From NCBI GenBank assembly GCA_905250075.1, contig CAJNOP010000110.1, positions 286,381 to 350,380 of the forward strand: a stretch of 64,000 nt of DNA, in the 5' to 3' direction. The stretch is from Rotaria sp. Silwood1 (Eukaryota; Rotifera; Eurotatoria; Philodinida; Philodinidae). Both the position numbers and the translations under genes were made by a program. The notes under the pieces were generated by a model. That model made no database searches and was not told where the DNA came from. It saw only the letters and a program-made list of their open reading frames with translations. Below, one piece after another: positions 11,642 to 22,915 of this stretch; the first letter of the stretch is position 1; each line of letters begins with the position of its first letter.

Positions 11642-14452
11642 ATGTTTTATTGCTGTCTAGCTATTATACGTCGACTTACGTTACAACTGGCCAATATAAA
11701 GGAAGCATTGAGCACGATCAATTTGTTTAAGAAAGAGAGCTCCACTACTCGAATAGCCAATATCGAACCAATAGCTGTCACCGCTACTCGTTTTTACATC
11801 ATACTACTTATGGCAAGTATAAGTGTGCTTGTGCTTTTCAACAGTTTGAATCAGGTGACTGTATCTGGTATTATATCATCGCCCACACTCGCCACCTTCG
11901 AGCAGTTCGAAGCCGCGTATCCATCAACATTTTCATGTCAATGTCAACAAATTTCCGTGACCTATGGCACTTTTTTTAATCTTACTCCGACGTACCATCA
12001 GGTAAGCTTTACGGCGAACCATATTCACTCATTAAGAGTAGTGATTGGTGAAAATTGATGGGAGCCGACTAAAAAATCAGTGAAAGAGTGGCGCCATATC
12101 TTTCAAAATCGCGTTTTAGAAAAAGATGCTCATCACTATAGGATAACTGGGGAATGTGTCTCAGAGACATTCGAGATGACCGGTCTTAGCAAGGAAATTT
12201 CAAAAGAAGCGTCTCAAAGAAGACCGATCTTGTGCACATTTTTATGCACTCTTTTCGAGCATAGAATTTTCCAAAGAAAAGCGGTGTAATTTAGTTTTAA
12301 AGTAGACTGGTTTTATTAGTTAATAGGATAATCTTTATATATATTTTTTTCTGAAGTAGACATGACTAATTACCTCATGTGCAGTGACGAAGTCAGAAAA
12401 TAAGATATGGGGCAGACAACTGCATCTACTTTGTAAAATTTCTCGTTCTTTCTTATTCTCATCAGCTAATGTAGAACAGTATCAACCTACTATTAGTTAA
12501 AAATCGAAGTTGCAAAATTATATCTCACTCTTTGGCTTCTAGTATTAGCACTTCTTTGTCAAAGAATCACTTAATTGTTAGGCGGACAACACCGATATTT
12601 TCAAAGCACCTCCTCCGTGTTCCAGACCGGAATACTGAAAATTTGCATTAACCCTTTCTAATTACTCATGAAGACACATTAACATGTTGCCTTTGCCATC
12701 CAGTCGCGTTTTGTGATCGATGGTGCGTGAATTGTCATTTTCAGCTACAAAAGCATTATAGTGATTGCTCTGAAAACGGTGCCAATAAGCAGCTCTTCTG
12801 TCTTTCGGACAGAAACGGTAGAAAACGAATACCTTTGTAAAATATGGAAAGTTATACTTTTCGACAGAAAACACTACTGCAAGACGACAACAGAGGGATT
12901 TGCACAATCTAGGAATCGATGGTGTAAGTTACTTTGCATCGCGACCGTTAACGTTTTTCAAAAAATGTTTTATCCATTTTGTAAAGGATAGGAAAAGCTA
13001 CTCAGCATATGTGAAAAGCAACCTGAGAATCATTACCATATGGTCTTGACAATCAATATACTTCCAAAACTTATATTTTGTCAGGTACAACAGTGGTTAG
13101 CTCTATTTAGTTTGTATCAAGCAAAAACTTGACCAACACACGAAACTCAATATCTAATTACTAGGCTGTTAAGTTTTTTGAGAAATACATTTTGATATTT
13201 TCAAACGTAAGTCGAGAACTAACCAAAAGTTTCATTAGCTTATTTTCTTACGGGTTCAGCGCTAGATGCTAAAAGCTTCGATTTAGAAGTTTTGACATCA
13301 TTGACTCGGATGCATCAGTCAAATCTAAGACAGACAATACAAACAATATCTCAGTTCAAGTATGGATACTTGCCGAAGCCCGTAGAGATAGCAGAGAGAA
13401 CTTTTTCGCTTTTAGAATTAGATTCTGTTTCTTAGGTTTGTTCGAGTGCGTTTATCAGCTCGAACTGGACAACATCACTTTATGGCTTCGGATCTATAGC
13501 AATTAGTTATCTGCAACTTGATCGACCTCTTCTTAGCAAACAACATCAGATTATGGGCTGGTTGTGTGACGAAGCAAAGGTGCTTGTAAGCTCGTATCTG
13601 ATTAATGTTAAGCAAAGGATGCTAGTTAGTACTACGACATTGTCTCGAGCCACCTTCGCCTCTGAAATAGCTTTTCTCATCGATGAAATTACTGAGCGTC
13701 TACCAGTCAGTTACCGGCGCGGTTACGGCTTGATTAATGAATTGATGCATAATAGTTTACTCTCGACCGCTTTCAATACCGATTGGTTGTTAGAGTATGG
13801 GAACGAGTCCAATAGCTACCTAGTGCAAAGTGTGCCGCGTGAATATGCCAATGGTACATGCAATTGTGTCGTCTCGAAAGACTGTAATGAACCTCTGCGA
13901 ATAGGTCCTCCTGAACTTGTGTTACCTGGTCTTGTTGGTGGCTGTTTACCTATTGATGGACTACGCTTGTCCACACTCGAATGTTTCTATTCATCAAGTT
14001 GCATCAATACAATTATTAATTTCTTGGACTACTATACTCAGATGGATGGGACACCGCCCATAAATTTTGTTCCTCCTATAGTGCCTCGTCTGGTTGTTGT
14101 CCCACTGAACAAAACGATACTGTCACGTTTTCCATCTAACAGTCCGATCGGCATGCTCATGGATGAACTATTTATTGAACAATGGACGAATGAGAGCAAT
14201 TATGAAAGCTACTTTTCTGCTTGCGCTCCGAGCATATGTCATTACCAACACATGAAGCGTAACGATGTCTTGTATGTAGTAACATCACTGCTTTCGCTCT
14301 ACGGTGGACTCACGGTTAGCTTACGACTGATTGTCTGGAATGGTCTACATATTTACCAAAGACTCAAACAGTGGCGCAAATCGAAAAATCGCATCACAGT
14401 CATACCTTTAGTGGCCAGCAGTAGTGTAGAAATGATTAATGAACAGACGTAG
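11642..14452 (+). CDS. Two-pass Cys-rich membrane protein, copy C (2 exons, about 458 aa)
   Basis: Exon 1 (11642-12001) and exon 2 (13436-14452) join in phase 0 across a 1434 bp intron (GTAAGC...TTCTTAG). Residues ~1-52 are basic and probably cytoplasmic. Membrane segment 1 is at ~53-75 (FYIILLMASISVLVLF), followed by the Cys block FSCQCQQISV and YHQ at the exon end. Exon 2 opens with VCSSAFISSNW, the family's usual continuation. The outer domain has several N-x-S/T sites and Cys pairs (CNCVVSKDC, CFYSSSC, CAPSIC). Segment 2 carries SLYGGLTVSLRL, then a basic tail. It is the most complete copy, with copy B's exon 3/4 boundary absent. The start at 11642 is the first ATG of the open frame; an acceptor-like AG at 11660 leaves room for a different first exon. 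The family is familiar from bdelloids; its function is unknown. Confidence 0.7.
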
Positions 14453-14624
14453 CTATCACAATGGAAACACATTTCATAGACACTGCTCTTCATCTTGCTT
14501 GATTTCATCCGAACTCTATCATACCTTATAATAGTTGAAAGTTCTTAAAAAATAGACACTAATCAAGAAAAACAACTGTTTTCAAAAAACAAGTGAGAAG
14601 TCCTCCTACACTAGGTAGCTACTA

Positions 14625-15564
14625 AAGGGTGAGCCAAAAGTCTTGGTCGTTCTTAGAAAAATTGTTCGTTCTCCTTTATTACAAATCCAAAAACACTCAA
14701 AATTCGACATCTTATCCCTTGTAACTAGACGAATATTACCCTAAATTTTCAGATCTCTAGACCTTATTATAGGAGAGATATATAGGTTCGTATGATAGAG
14801 AAGATTTTTTTTCCATGTCCTAAAATCAGAATAGCGAGGGGTTACATAAACAGAATAAAAGAAAAAGTAAAAAGAAAGACATTAGAATAAGGAAATATTA
14901 AGAGAATTATAACGAATCGAATTATACCTTAAGATTAATTAGATGTCTATGGTATATTTATTTAAATATCTTTAACTCTGATTGGATGTTTATTCACATA
15001 TGACCATTGTCCACCATTCATTTTCGACAAAACTTTTTCAACAATTTCTCATTTTTACGATTGTTTAAATAATAATGTTGCGAAAATATATAAAAAATAT
15101 TAGACAACAAATTTTAACTCCAGCGATGTTGAAAAACAAAATTATAGAGATTTGAAGAACAATCAATCGACAAATGTGCTCAAAATTGATGAATTCAATA
15201 CTAAGAAAATTGCAATGTTTAATCAACAGAGAAGGTTACTCAGTCAACAAAAAAAAAGATTGTAATGGTTTATGAAAATGTAAAACATTCTGTTGTTTGT
15301 TATTGTATTAATAGTGAAAATTAATTATTCTAGACATTTCTTTTGGATAATTTTTTTTTACTTTTTCGGGACATGAAAAAAAAATCTTCTCTATCATACG
15401 AACCTATATATCTCCTCTGTAATAAGGACTAGAGATCTGAAAATTTAGGGTAATATTCGTCTAGTTACAAGGGATAAGATGTCGAATTTTGAGTGTTTTT
15501 GGATTTGTAATAAAGGAGAACGAACAATTTTTCTAAGAACGACCAAGACTTTTGGCTCACCCTT
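14625..15564. mobile_element. Non-autonomous mariner/Tc1-like element with ~205 bp TIRs
   Basis: The left end AAGGGTGAGCCAAAAGTC and about 205 bp inward are repeated inverted at the right end (15358-15564), with few mismatches. TA flanks both ends (14623-14624 and 15565-15566), which is the mariner/Tc1 target duplication. The TIR start (GGGTGAGCCAAAAGT) resembles mariner-group termini. The AT-rich interior has no transposase frame. It lies just 3' of copy C. Confidence 0.75.
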
Positions 15565-15949
15565 TATGTATAACATAGACTAATCATCGGAAAATATTTG
15601 TTAACAGATCTATTATTAGTTAGCTCTACGTTCAAGTTTTTCTGCTGAACACTTTACATGGAAATGAGTGGTTAAATTATTAATGTGAAGTAAGCACTTT
15701 TGAGTCCAATTCTATTTTGCTGAAAGGGTTTTAACGTTAATCATTTATCAATGAATCATTCAATTTCAAATGAGGTATTAAAAGAAAAACGTTAACTTCG
15801 CAGCAAATATCAAGAGAAATCTCAAAGCGCTATATTAACCAATTAACTATTGGCTGCTGATGCTTTTTACAAATATTAACAGATAAGTGAAGCTATCTCG
15901 GTTTAGTTTTAATTAAATCGCTTTACTGAAAAAAAAGCTTAGAATGATA

Positions 15950-16473
15950 AATCTTTAAAACGTTTATCAAAATGCAACGGATAATATACCCTTTTCTACC
16001 ATTTATCAGAATGTGCTAAACTCTTTTATCTACCCCTAAAAATAGTGAAAAAAACGGTTCATGAACTTGATATACCCGTTATGAAAAGTTTTATCAAAAC
16101 GTTTATATGATTCAAAACCGGTTAAAGGATATGTTATACATTGAATTCTCCTAAACCCTTTCAAAGGGTAGATGAAATTTAAAAAACAATGAATTTCAAT
16201 ACAGATATTCGTTTATAAACGGGTATGTGATAATGAAATACCCTAGCATTACTTTTCGTAAAGCTAATAGAAAGCGTTTATTAGCTTCATCAACTCGAAA
16301 GCGGTATATCAAAGGATAGTTCTGCAGGTTGATCAATCCCATCAACTACACGGTAAAAAAAAAAGAGGATAATAAACCCTTAAAGAATTCATGAAAGGGT
16401 ATCTGCAGGCGTTTCTAAGCATCCTAAATGCTATCAAGGGTTTATGAAAAGGGATCTTTAAGGGTTTATAGGC
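15950..16473. repeat. AAACCCTT/AAGGGTTT degenerate repeat
   Basis: Words such as GTTTATGAAAGGGTAT, AAAACGTTTATCAAAA and AATAAACCCTTAAAG recur in both orientations. It is of the same type as 1215-1537 and 20930-22440 and leads into the palindrome that follows. Confidence 0.5.
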
Positions 16474-17135
16474 ATCCTCTATGGCACAAAAGAGTTCATG
16501 AAAGGGTATTTAGAAGGGTTCGCAGGTACCCTCAACAGTATCAAGAGTTTTCCAAAAGCCAGAAAAACGCTTCAGAAGAGACTACTAACGGCTGCAAGCG
16601 TTAGGGGTGCTGGTATAGCATTCGCATTGCATTAAAGTAATGCTAATAGTAATACTTTTTTGTTACAATTCTAAGACAAAAGTATTACAATTTGTATTGA
16701 TTAATATAATACTAATGCGAAGCCGGCATCTCTGAATAAGTTCAATACGTTTGTGTTACAATTTCAATACAAAAGCATTTTAGCTGCTACTAAGTGAATA
16801 CAATATCGCATTAATTTAATGGTAGCTACAATGCTTTTGCATTGAAATTGTAACACAAACTTATTGAACTTATTCAGAGATGCCGGCTTCGCTTTAGTAT
16901 TATATTAATCAATACAAATTGTAATACTTTTGTCTTAGAATTGTAACAAAAAAGTATTACTATTAGCATTACTTTAATGCAATGCGAATGCTATACCAGC
17001 ACCCCTAACGCTTGCAGCCGTTAGTAGTCTCTTCTGAAGCGTTTTTCTGGCTTTTGGGAAACTCTTGATGCTGTTGAGGGTACCTGCGAACCCTTCTAAA
17101 TACCTTTTCATGAACTCTTTTGTGTCTTGGAGGAT
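16474..17135. repeat. Large near-perfect palindrome (arms about 315 bp)
   Basis: The left arm (16474 to ~16789) is repeated inverted at ~16821-17135 with a ~30 bp centre and few mismatches. Both arms contain GCTTCAGAAGAGACTACTAA and its complement, and TAATACTTTTTTGTTAC. A shorter, more diverged copy of the inner part follows at 17137-17212. The arms are not coding, although a frame of ~67 codons stays open in each. It is probably a foldback element; collapse or misassembly is the alternative. Confidence 0.7.
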
Positions 17136-17589
17136 AGTAACAAAACAAGTATTATGCTTAGCATTATTATAATGCAACGATAATGCTAAACCAGCATTCC
17201 TAACAAACGCTTATAAACGGCTACTGACAGCGTACATCAAGATAATTAAAACACTGTAAGTACAGATGAAAGCCGGATAGACAGTGTTTCACACCTTCAG
17301 AGAAAATACGAGAGAATCCCTGACAGATGCACATGGTCCAAGAACCGCTCCAAAACAAAGAAAACTTGATGCGCTTTAAAATTTTTTTCCAAGCCACACT
17401 ATGAAAAAGGCGATGTGAAACCAGAACCCGATTCAATGCTTTCATTGATATCTATTCATGACATGACGTGACAATGCCTACATTCTAAAATGGCCAAAAA
17501 TAATGGAGATTTCAACCAGCTATTTCATTTTTCTGTTCTATTTGGAGCTTTCGAACTGTTAGGATCCAAACACGAAGAAGAAATAAGAC

Positions 17590-19460
17590 TTACCCCCAAA
17601 AAATCTCATACTATTTCTCAAGATGCATACTAAACGGAGATCAGAATATTTAACTGGGAAAAGAAAAAAGCGTTATATGAAAATATCTCATACTATTTCT
17701 CAGAATAGATACATAATCAAGCTTAGGAATCACAAAATGAAAAAGGAAAAAGCCCTAAGCTGATTATTTTTTAGACTACATCCTTGGGAAGAGATGAAGT
17801 GACTACTGAGACAGTTGTCACTTCCAAAGAAAGAAAAACAAATAACTAACCTGTTTCATTGTGTTGTTTTTCATGTCATATTCCAGTATTGTTTCAATGT
17901 TACACTTTATTCAATGTTCCATTCAAATCGGTTGTGTGCTAAATCAACAGTTAATTTGTGTTTCACGTGATTTTGTTGGTACTAATATGTTAAGTGAATG
18001 GGTTCATACGAAAGGTAGATGGAGAAAAAGGATCTGTCTCAGTGTTTCGGCAAAATCCAAATTTTGTGATGAAATGAATGAATATAGTGAAGAGTGAATA
18101 CATGTTTAAAGCACAGAGAGAGAGTATTCAGAAGAAGCAAAAAGACTTAACCAGAATATTTAATTCTCTTTCTCATCAAAGATCTTCCACAAGGATCACA
18201 CTACCTGCCTGGAGGAGAAGCAAAAAAGACGTGAACGAAAATATTTGGTTCTCTTTGTCACGAAAGATATTCAATAAAGATCAGAATATCTAACTAAGGA
18301 AGAGCGAATAAAATTTAAACGAACATATTTAATTCTGTTTCCCACAATAGATACTTAGTTATGATCACGATAAGTAACTAAAGAAGAAGGAAAAAGAATT
18401 AAACAAAAACATTTCATTCTCTTTCTCACAAAAGATACTCAAGGAAGATCAGAATAACTACCTGAAAGAAAACCGAAAAGATGCAAACGAAAATATTCGG
18501 TTTTCTTTCTCACGCAAGATACGTAATGAAGATGAGAATAACCAATTTGAAGAACAAGGAAAAAGATTTAAAAGAAAATATTTAATACTTGTTCTCACAA
18601 TAGTTAGTCAATTATGATAAGAATAAGTAACTAAAAAAGAAGGAAAAACATTTAAACAAAAATATTTGGTTCTCTTTCTCACAAAAGATGCTCAGTTATG
18701 ATTGGAAGTAGGAACTAGAAAAGAAGGCTAATGAATTAAATGAAAACATTTCATCCTTTTTTATCACGAAAGATACTGAATTACAATTAAAATATCTAAT
18801 TCAAAAGAAGGAAAAGGCCTAAACGAACATATTTGATTCTCTTTCTCACGAAAAATATTCGATGAAGATCAGATTAACGAACTCAAAAGAAGGGAAAAGA
18901 CTTAAAGGGAAAATATTGATTCTTTTTATCGCGAAAGATATTCGGTAAAGTTCAGAATATCTAACTGAGGAAGAGGGAAGAAAATTTAAACGAAAATATC
19001 TGTTTTTTTTTCTCACAATGGATACTCAATTATGATCAGAATAACTAACAGAAGAAAAAGAAGAAAGGGTTAAACGATAATATTTCATTCTTCTTCTCAC
19101 AACATACTCAATAAAAATCAGAATATCAAACTGAGAATGAAGAAAAAAGAGGGTAATGAAAATATTTCATCCTGTTCCTTACAATAGATACTCAATTATG
19201 ATCAAAAATAGCTAACTGAAAAATAAGGAAAGGAAAATATTCAGTTCTCCTTTTGAGAACAGACAGTCAATAAAGATCAGAAAATGAAACTGAGAAAGAA
19301 GGAAAAGGAGTGAGCGGAAAATATTCAATTCTTCTTCAGACAATAGATACTCAACTATGATCAGAATAACTAACTGGATAAAAACAAAAAATAGTTAATG
19401 AAAATGTTTCATTCCGTTAGTCACAATAGATACTCAGTAAAGCTGAGGATCGCAAAATGA
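17590..19460. repeat. Diverged tandem repeat, unit about 90 bp
   Basis: The recurring unit reads approximately AAAATATTTGATTCTCTTTC, then TCACGAAAGATACTCAATAA, AGATCAGAATAACTAACTGA and AAGAAGGAAAAAG. Some fifteen to twenty degenerate copies are visible. Copies also lie before the non-unit block at 17740-18100. There is no coding signal. Confidence 0.7.
17740..18100 (+). repeat. Long direct repeat, left copy
   Basis: This ~360 bp block is similar to 19470-19830 in order and content: GCTGATTATTTTTTAG, then TGTTGTTTTT, CAATGTTCCATTCAAATCGG, TTGTGTTTCACGTGATTTTG and GGATCTGTCTCAGTGTTTCG. It sits inside the 90 bp array and implies a higher-order unit of about 1.7 kb. Confidence 0.6.
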
Positions 19461-19469
19461 AGAAGTAGG

Positions 19470-19830
19470 CAAAGACGCCAGCTAATTAGTTTTTAGTCGA
19501 TAACTGTTCGAAGATGTTGAATGACCATTGGGATAACTCAATTAGAAAAAAGAAAATAAAAAAACTAATCTGAGTAATTATGTTGTTTTTGAATAGATGT
19601 TAGGTTATTGTTTTAATGCCAGAGTTGGTTGGATGTTCCATTGAAACGGTTTTCGGATGAAATAAAGAATTGGTTTGTGTTTTAGATGTTTTTGTTAGTA
19701 TCATTCTGTTGAGTGCATGTGTTGATATGAAAGTGAAATAGTTAAAAAGGTTCTGTCCCGATGATTTGGCAAGGTTGGAATTTTGTGAATTAATGATAGA
19801 AGTTAGTGAATAATGAGATATGTGTTAAGT
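19470..19830 (+). repeat. Long direct repeat, right copy
   Basis: Partner of 17740-18100: GCTAATTAGTTTTTAG, TTGGATGTTCCATTGAAACG, TTTGTGTTTTAGATGTTTTT and GGTTCTGTCCCGATGATTTG appear in the same order. Divergence is substantial, so the duplication is old. Confidence 0.6.
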
Positions 19831-20171
19831 GAAGAGTTAGAATGTTTTTTAGTTGATGTCGTTTTTTGGTATGATGGAATTGTTTGTAAGATGGTGAGAT
19901 TGACTGATTGAAAGACGTTGTTTTGTGCATGATCCATTTTTATGATGCGAGTATTTGACCTTTAGGTTTTGATAGTTATAGAAACTAATTTGTAGAATTA
20001 GTGTACATATAAATGAATGTTTTTATTGTTTTTCATGTGAAAAAATAGAGAAGAAAAAAAATAGTAGTTTATGTTGGCTTCATTTTTTATTAGATTTTTT
20101 TAAGAAAAATACGTGAAAGATAAAGAGAAAAAAAATTGTGTAAGGAATATCGTTTATTGAAGACGTATACT

Positions 20172-20680
20172 CTAACAGCGGTGTATGCGTTTGTTTTGTC
20201 GATGACTAGAATTTGATTTGGCATCAGTCCATGGAGTAGTAACATCTTGATTATCTGCGTGATTATTGTTATTGTCGAATATAAATAATTTCTTGTTCTT
20301 GTTTATTACATTTGTAAGTCTTTTTGATCGTTTTCGGCGATGTACTATTGGATTTTGATAGTTTAACAACAACGATAATATTTCTTCGGTGTTGCTATTG
20401 TTGTTTAAGCTATGTGAAAGCAAATAAGAAACTTTGTGAAATTGACAGGTAATGAAGGTGGAACTCACTCATTTGTAATAATGAATATGTTTAAATTTGA
20501 ATCGAAGCTAGTTTTAGGAGAACTTGCTTCTGTTATTGGATCACTATTCGAATCATCTTGTTCAATTGACGAAGCATATTGTGTAATTCTTTCAGGTGTA
20601 CGTTTCGACACAAAACAATCCAACTGTAATCCTTTTCTTTACATAAGTGGCTTATGTATACCGAATTTCTTCAACTAATC
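20172..20680 (-). CDS. Gene fragment, two exons, C-terminal part of an unknown protein
   Basis: On the minus strand a frame beginning near 20650 reads a Ser/Asp/Glu-rich stretch (CFVSKRTPERITQYASSIEQ) to 20469. A 59 bp intron follows (20410-20468; GTGAGT donor, CACATAG acceptor), and the frame continues in phase through an Asn-rich and basic tail (HRRKRSKRLTNV) to a stop at 20172. The intron length, sites and kept frame are typical of this genome and are the main evidence. The first exon has no start codon; an acceptor-like TTACAG near 20635 suggests more exons upstream, but those at 20680-20800 could not be joined in one frame. It has no family I recognise and lies between two satellite arrays. 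Confidence 0.4.
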
Positions 20681-20929
20681 GCAGAATTGTTCGATAGATG
20701 AGGTCATGAATATGTGACAATCGAAATCATTTGAGAGAAATGTGAACCATCTCTCAGAGAAATCATCACAGATAACAACCACAAGCGGCTAAACATATTA
20801 TGTCATCTTCTTACTTAACGAATCTAAAAAGAACGATTATGGTAAAACCTGTCATTATCGTACACTAACTTTTCTTTAGGTAAATACTCATGAACTTTCT
20901 GATGAAAACGTAGCATAATTAACGATTAA

Positions 20930-22440
20930 ACATAGAGTAATAAACCATTTAACCGTTTTAAGGAAGTCGCAGAACAATATATCCTTAAGCACAGAATAAT
21001 CTACTCTGAAACGTAGAATAATAAACCTTTCTAACATAAGCGTAGAATAATCTCCCCTTGAATGTAAAATAATAAACCCATCTTCTGTAGTTGTATAGTC
21101 AAATGCAAAAGTTTAAGCGAAATTAGTTTTATGAATTATTTTGTTCCAAAATGATTTGTTGAAGAAATCTAAATAGTGATTTGAATAGCGGATGAAGAGC
21201 TTTATCTAATGCACTATATACCAGAAGTTCGTCGATGGATTAAGCGAGTAAGGTTTCTAAAAAACTGAAAAGCATATTTTTCAAGTCTCTGAAGACTTTG
21301 GGAAAATTAAATTCTGATAATGCCATATTAAAGAGCGCAAAATTCTGAACAAAATAAGAGGTCACCACGTTTTCTACGACCTTCCCTTAAGAAACTACAG
21401 GCATCACAAAACACAAAATAAAGTGAATTTTATCAAAAATCGGCTAAAAAATACATTTTTTCGTGTTTTGTGATGCCTGTAGTTTCTTAAGGAAAGGTCG
21501 TAGAAAACGTGATGACCTCTTATTTTGTTCAGAATTTTGCGCTCTTTAATATGGCATTATCAGAATTTAATTTTCCCAAAGTCTTCAGACACTTGAAAAA
21601 TATGCTTTTCAGTTTTTTAGAAACCTTACTCGCTTAATCCATCAACGAACTTCTTGTATATAGTGCATTAGATAAAGCTCTTCATCCGCTATTCAAATCA
21701 CTATTTGGATTTCTTCAACAAATCATTTTGGAACAAAATAATTCACAAAACTAATTTCGCTTAAACTTTTGCATTTGACTATAGAATGATTTACCTCAAT
21801 ACGTAGAATAACAAACCCTTTTCTTGTAATTGTAGAATAATCTATGCTTATGCGTAGCATACGGAATCCTTTTTTCCAATTATTGTAGAATAATCTACCC
21901 TTATGCATAAAATACTGAACTCTTTTTCTGTGAACATAGAATAATAAATTTTTTTTTGCCATAATCGTAGAATGATCTACCCTTAGACGTAATATGATAA
22001 ACCCTATTTCTGTAATCGTAGAATAAGCTACCCTTCTGCGTAGAATAATATACCAACTTCCTAAAATCGTTGAGTTATCTACCCATTTGCTACAATCGTC
22101 GAATAATCTACCCATTTGTGTAGAATAATAAACCCTTGTGTGGGTCTCGTAGAGTGATCTACCCTTACGCGTATAACATCATGCCACTCTAATGAAAACG
22201 TAGAATAATGTACCGTTGTGGGTAGAATAATAAATCCTTTTGATGAAAACATTGAGTAATAAACCCTTAAATATGCGTCATATACCCTTTTCATTTTCAC
22301 ATACCCTCACTGCCATAAACCCTTCGGTCCATAAACCCTTGAAGGGTATATGACATCGGCATAAATCCTTCAAGAGTTTATGGAACATTTTTTTTAGTGC
22401 AAGGGTTGATTATTCTACGGATTTTTTTGTGGAACTCACG
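20930..22440. repeat. Minisatellite of TAGAATAATAAACCC / TAGAATAATCTACCC units
   Basis: Degenerate units such as GTAGAATAATAAACCCTTTT and GTAGAATAATCTACCCTTATGCG alternate, period about 35-60 bp. The array is split by the foldback element at 21096-21781. At the right end the repeats change into AAACCCTT/GGGTATATGA sequence like 1215-1537. Minus-strand frames over it translate as repeats only and are not genes. Confidence 0.75.
21096..21781. mobile_element. Foldback element (arms ~319 bp) inserted in the minisatellite at TA
   Basis: Arms 21096-21414 and 21463-21781 are inverted copies with only a few mismatches, separated by a 48 bp loop. Each end is TAGTCAAATGCAAAAG-like and is flanked by TA (21094-21095, 21782-21783). 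Removing the element restores a normal minisatellite unit (GTTGTAGAATGAT), which shows insertion with a TA duplication. No coding capacity. Confidence 0.75.
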
Positions 22441-22499
22441 TATATTTTCGAAGAAAACAGTGAGTGTAAGTGTTAAGTTCAAGGTTTCGCGGCTCCCCT

Positions 22500-22625
22500 C
22501 CCCCACGCCTTACAGACAGGCCCCCATTACAGACCATAGCAACGTAGGCCCCCATTACAGATACTTAGGAATGTAGACCCCCATTACAGACACTTGGGAA
22601 TGTAGGCCCCCATTACAGACCTCTG
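22500..22625 (+). repeat. Tandem repeat, ~37 bp unit GGCCCCCATTACAGA
   Basis: Five copies of GGCCCCCATTACAGAC (one as AGACCCCCATTACAGAC) are separated by CATAGCAACGTA or ACTTGGGAATGTA spacers. Confidence 0.75.
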
Positions 22626-22915
22626 CAACCACGCGCAATAGACTTCAGTTTTATTTAACAATAAAAAAAAGAGTTGAACAGTATGAATAATATCAGTTCG
22701 ACTGATGTACAATATTTCAAAGCTTTCAAAATTATTTGAAAACTATTGTATATTTCGGCTTATCCGGCTAACGGTCAACCAGAGTGATTAAAGTAGAACC
22801 TAATTATTTTCAAAAGTTAACTATATCATCTTATACAGTACACTTCGCTGTATCAGAAAACGTAGTTTATTTTGTTTTTTTCCCATAATGTAGAGAAAAG
22901 CTACACGAGAAAAAG

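Noticed and set aside
21723-22300. Minus-strand frames of 130 and 73 codons with YSTI...KGFIILR repeats
   Set aside because: Translation of the TAGAATAATAAACCC minisatellite.
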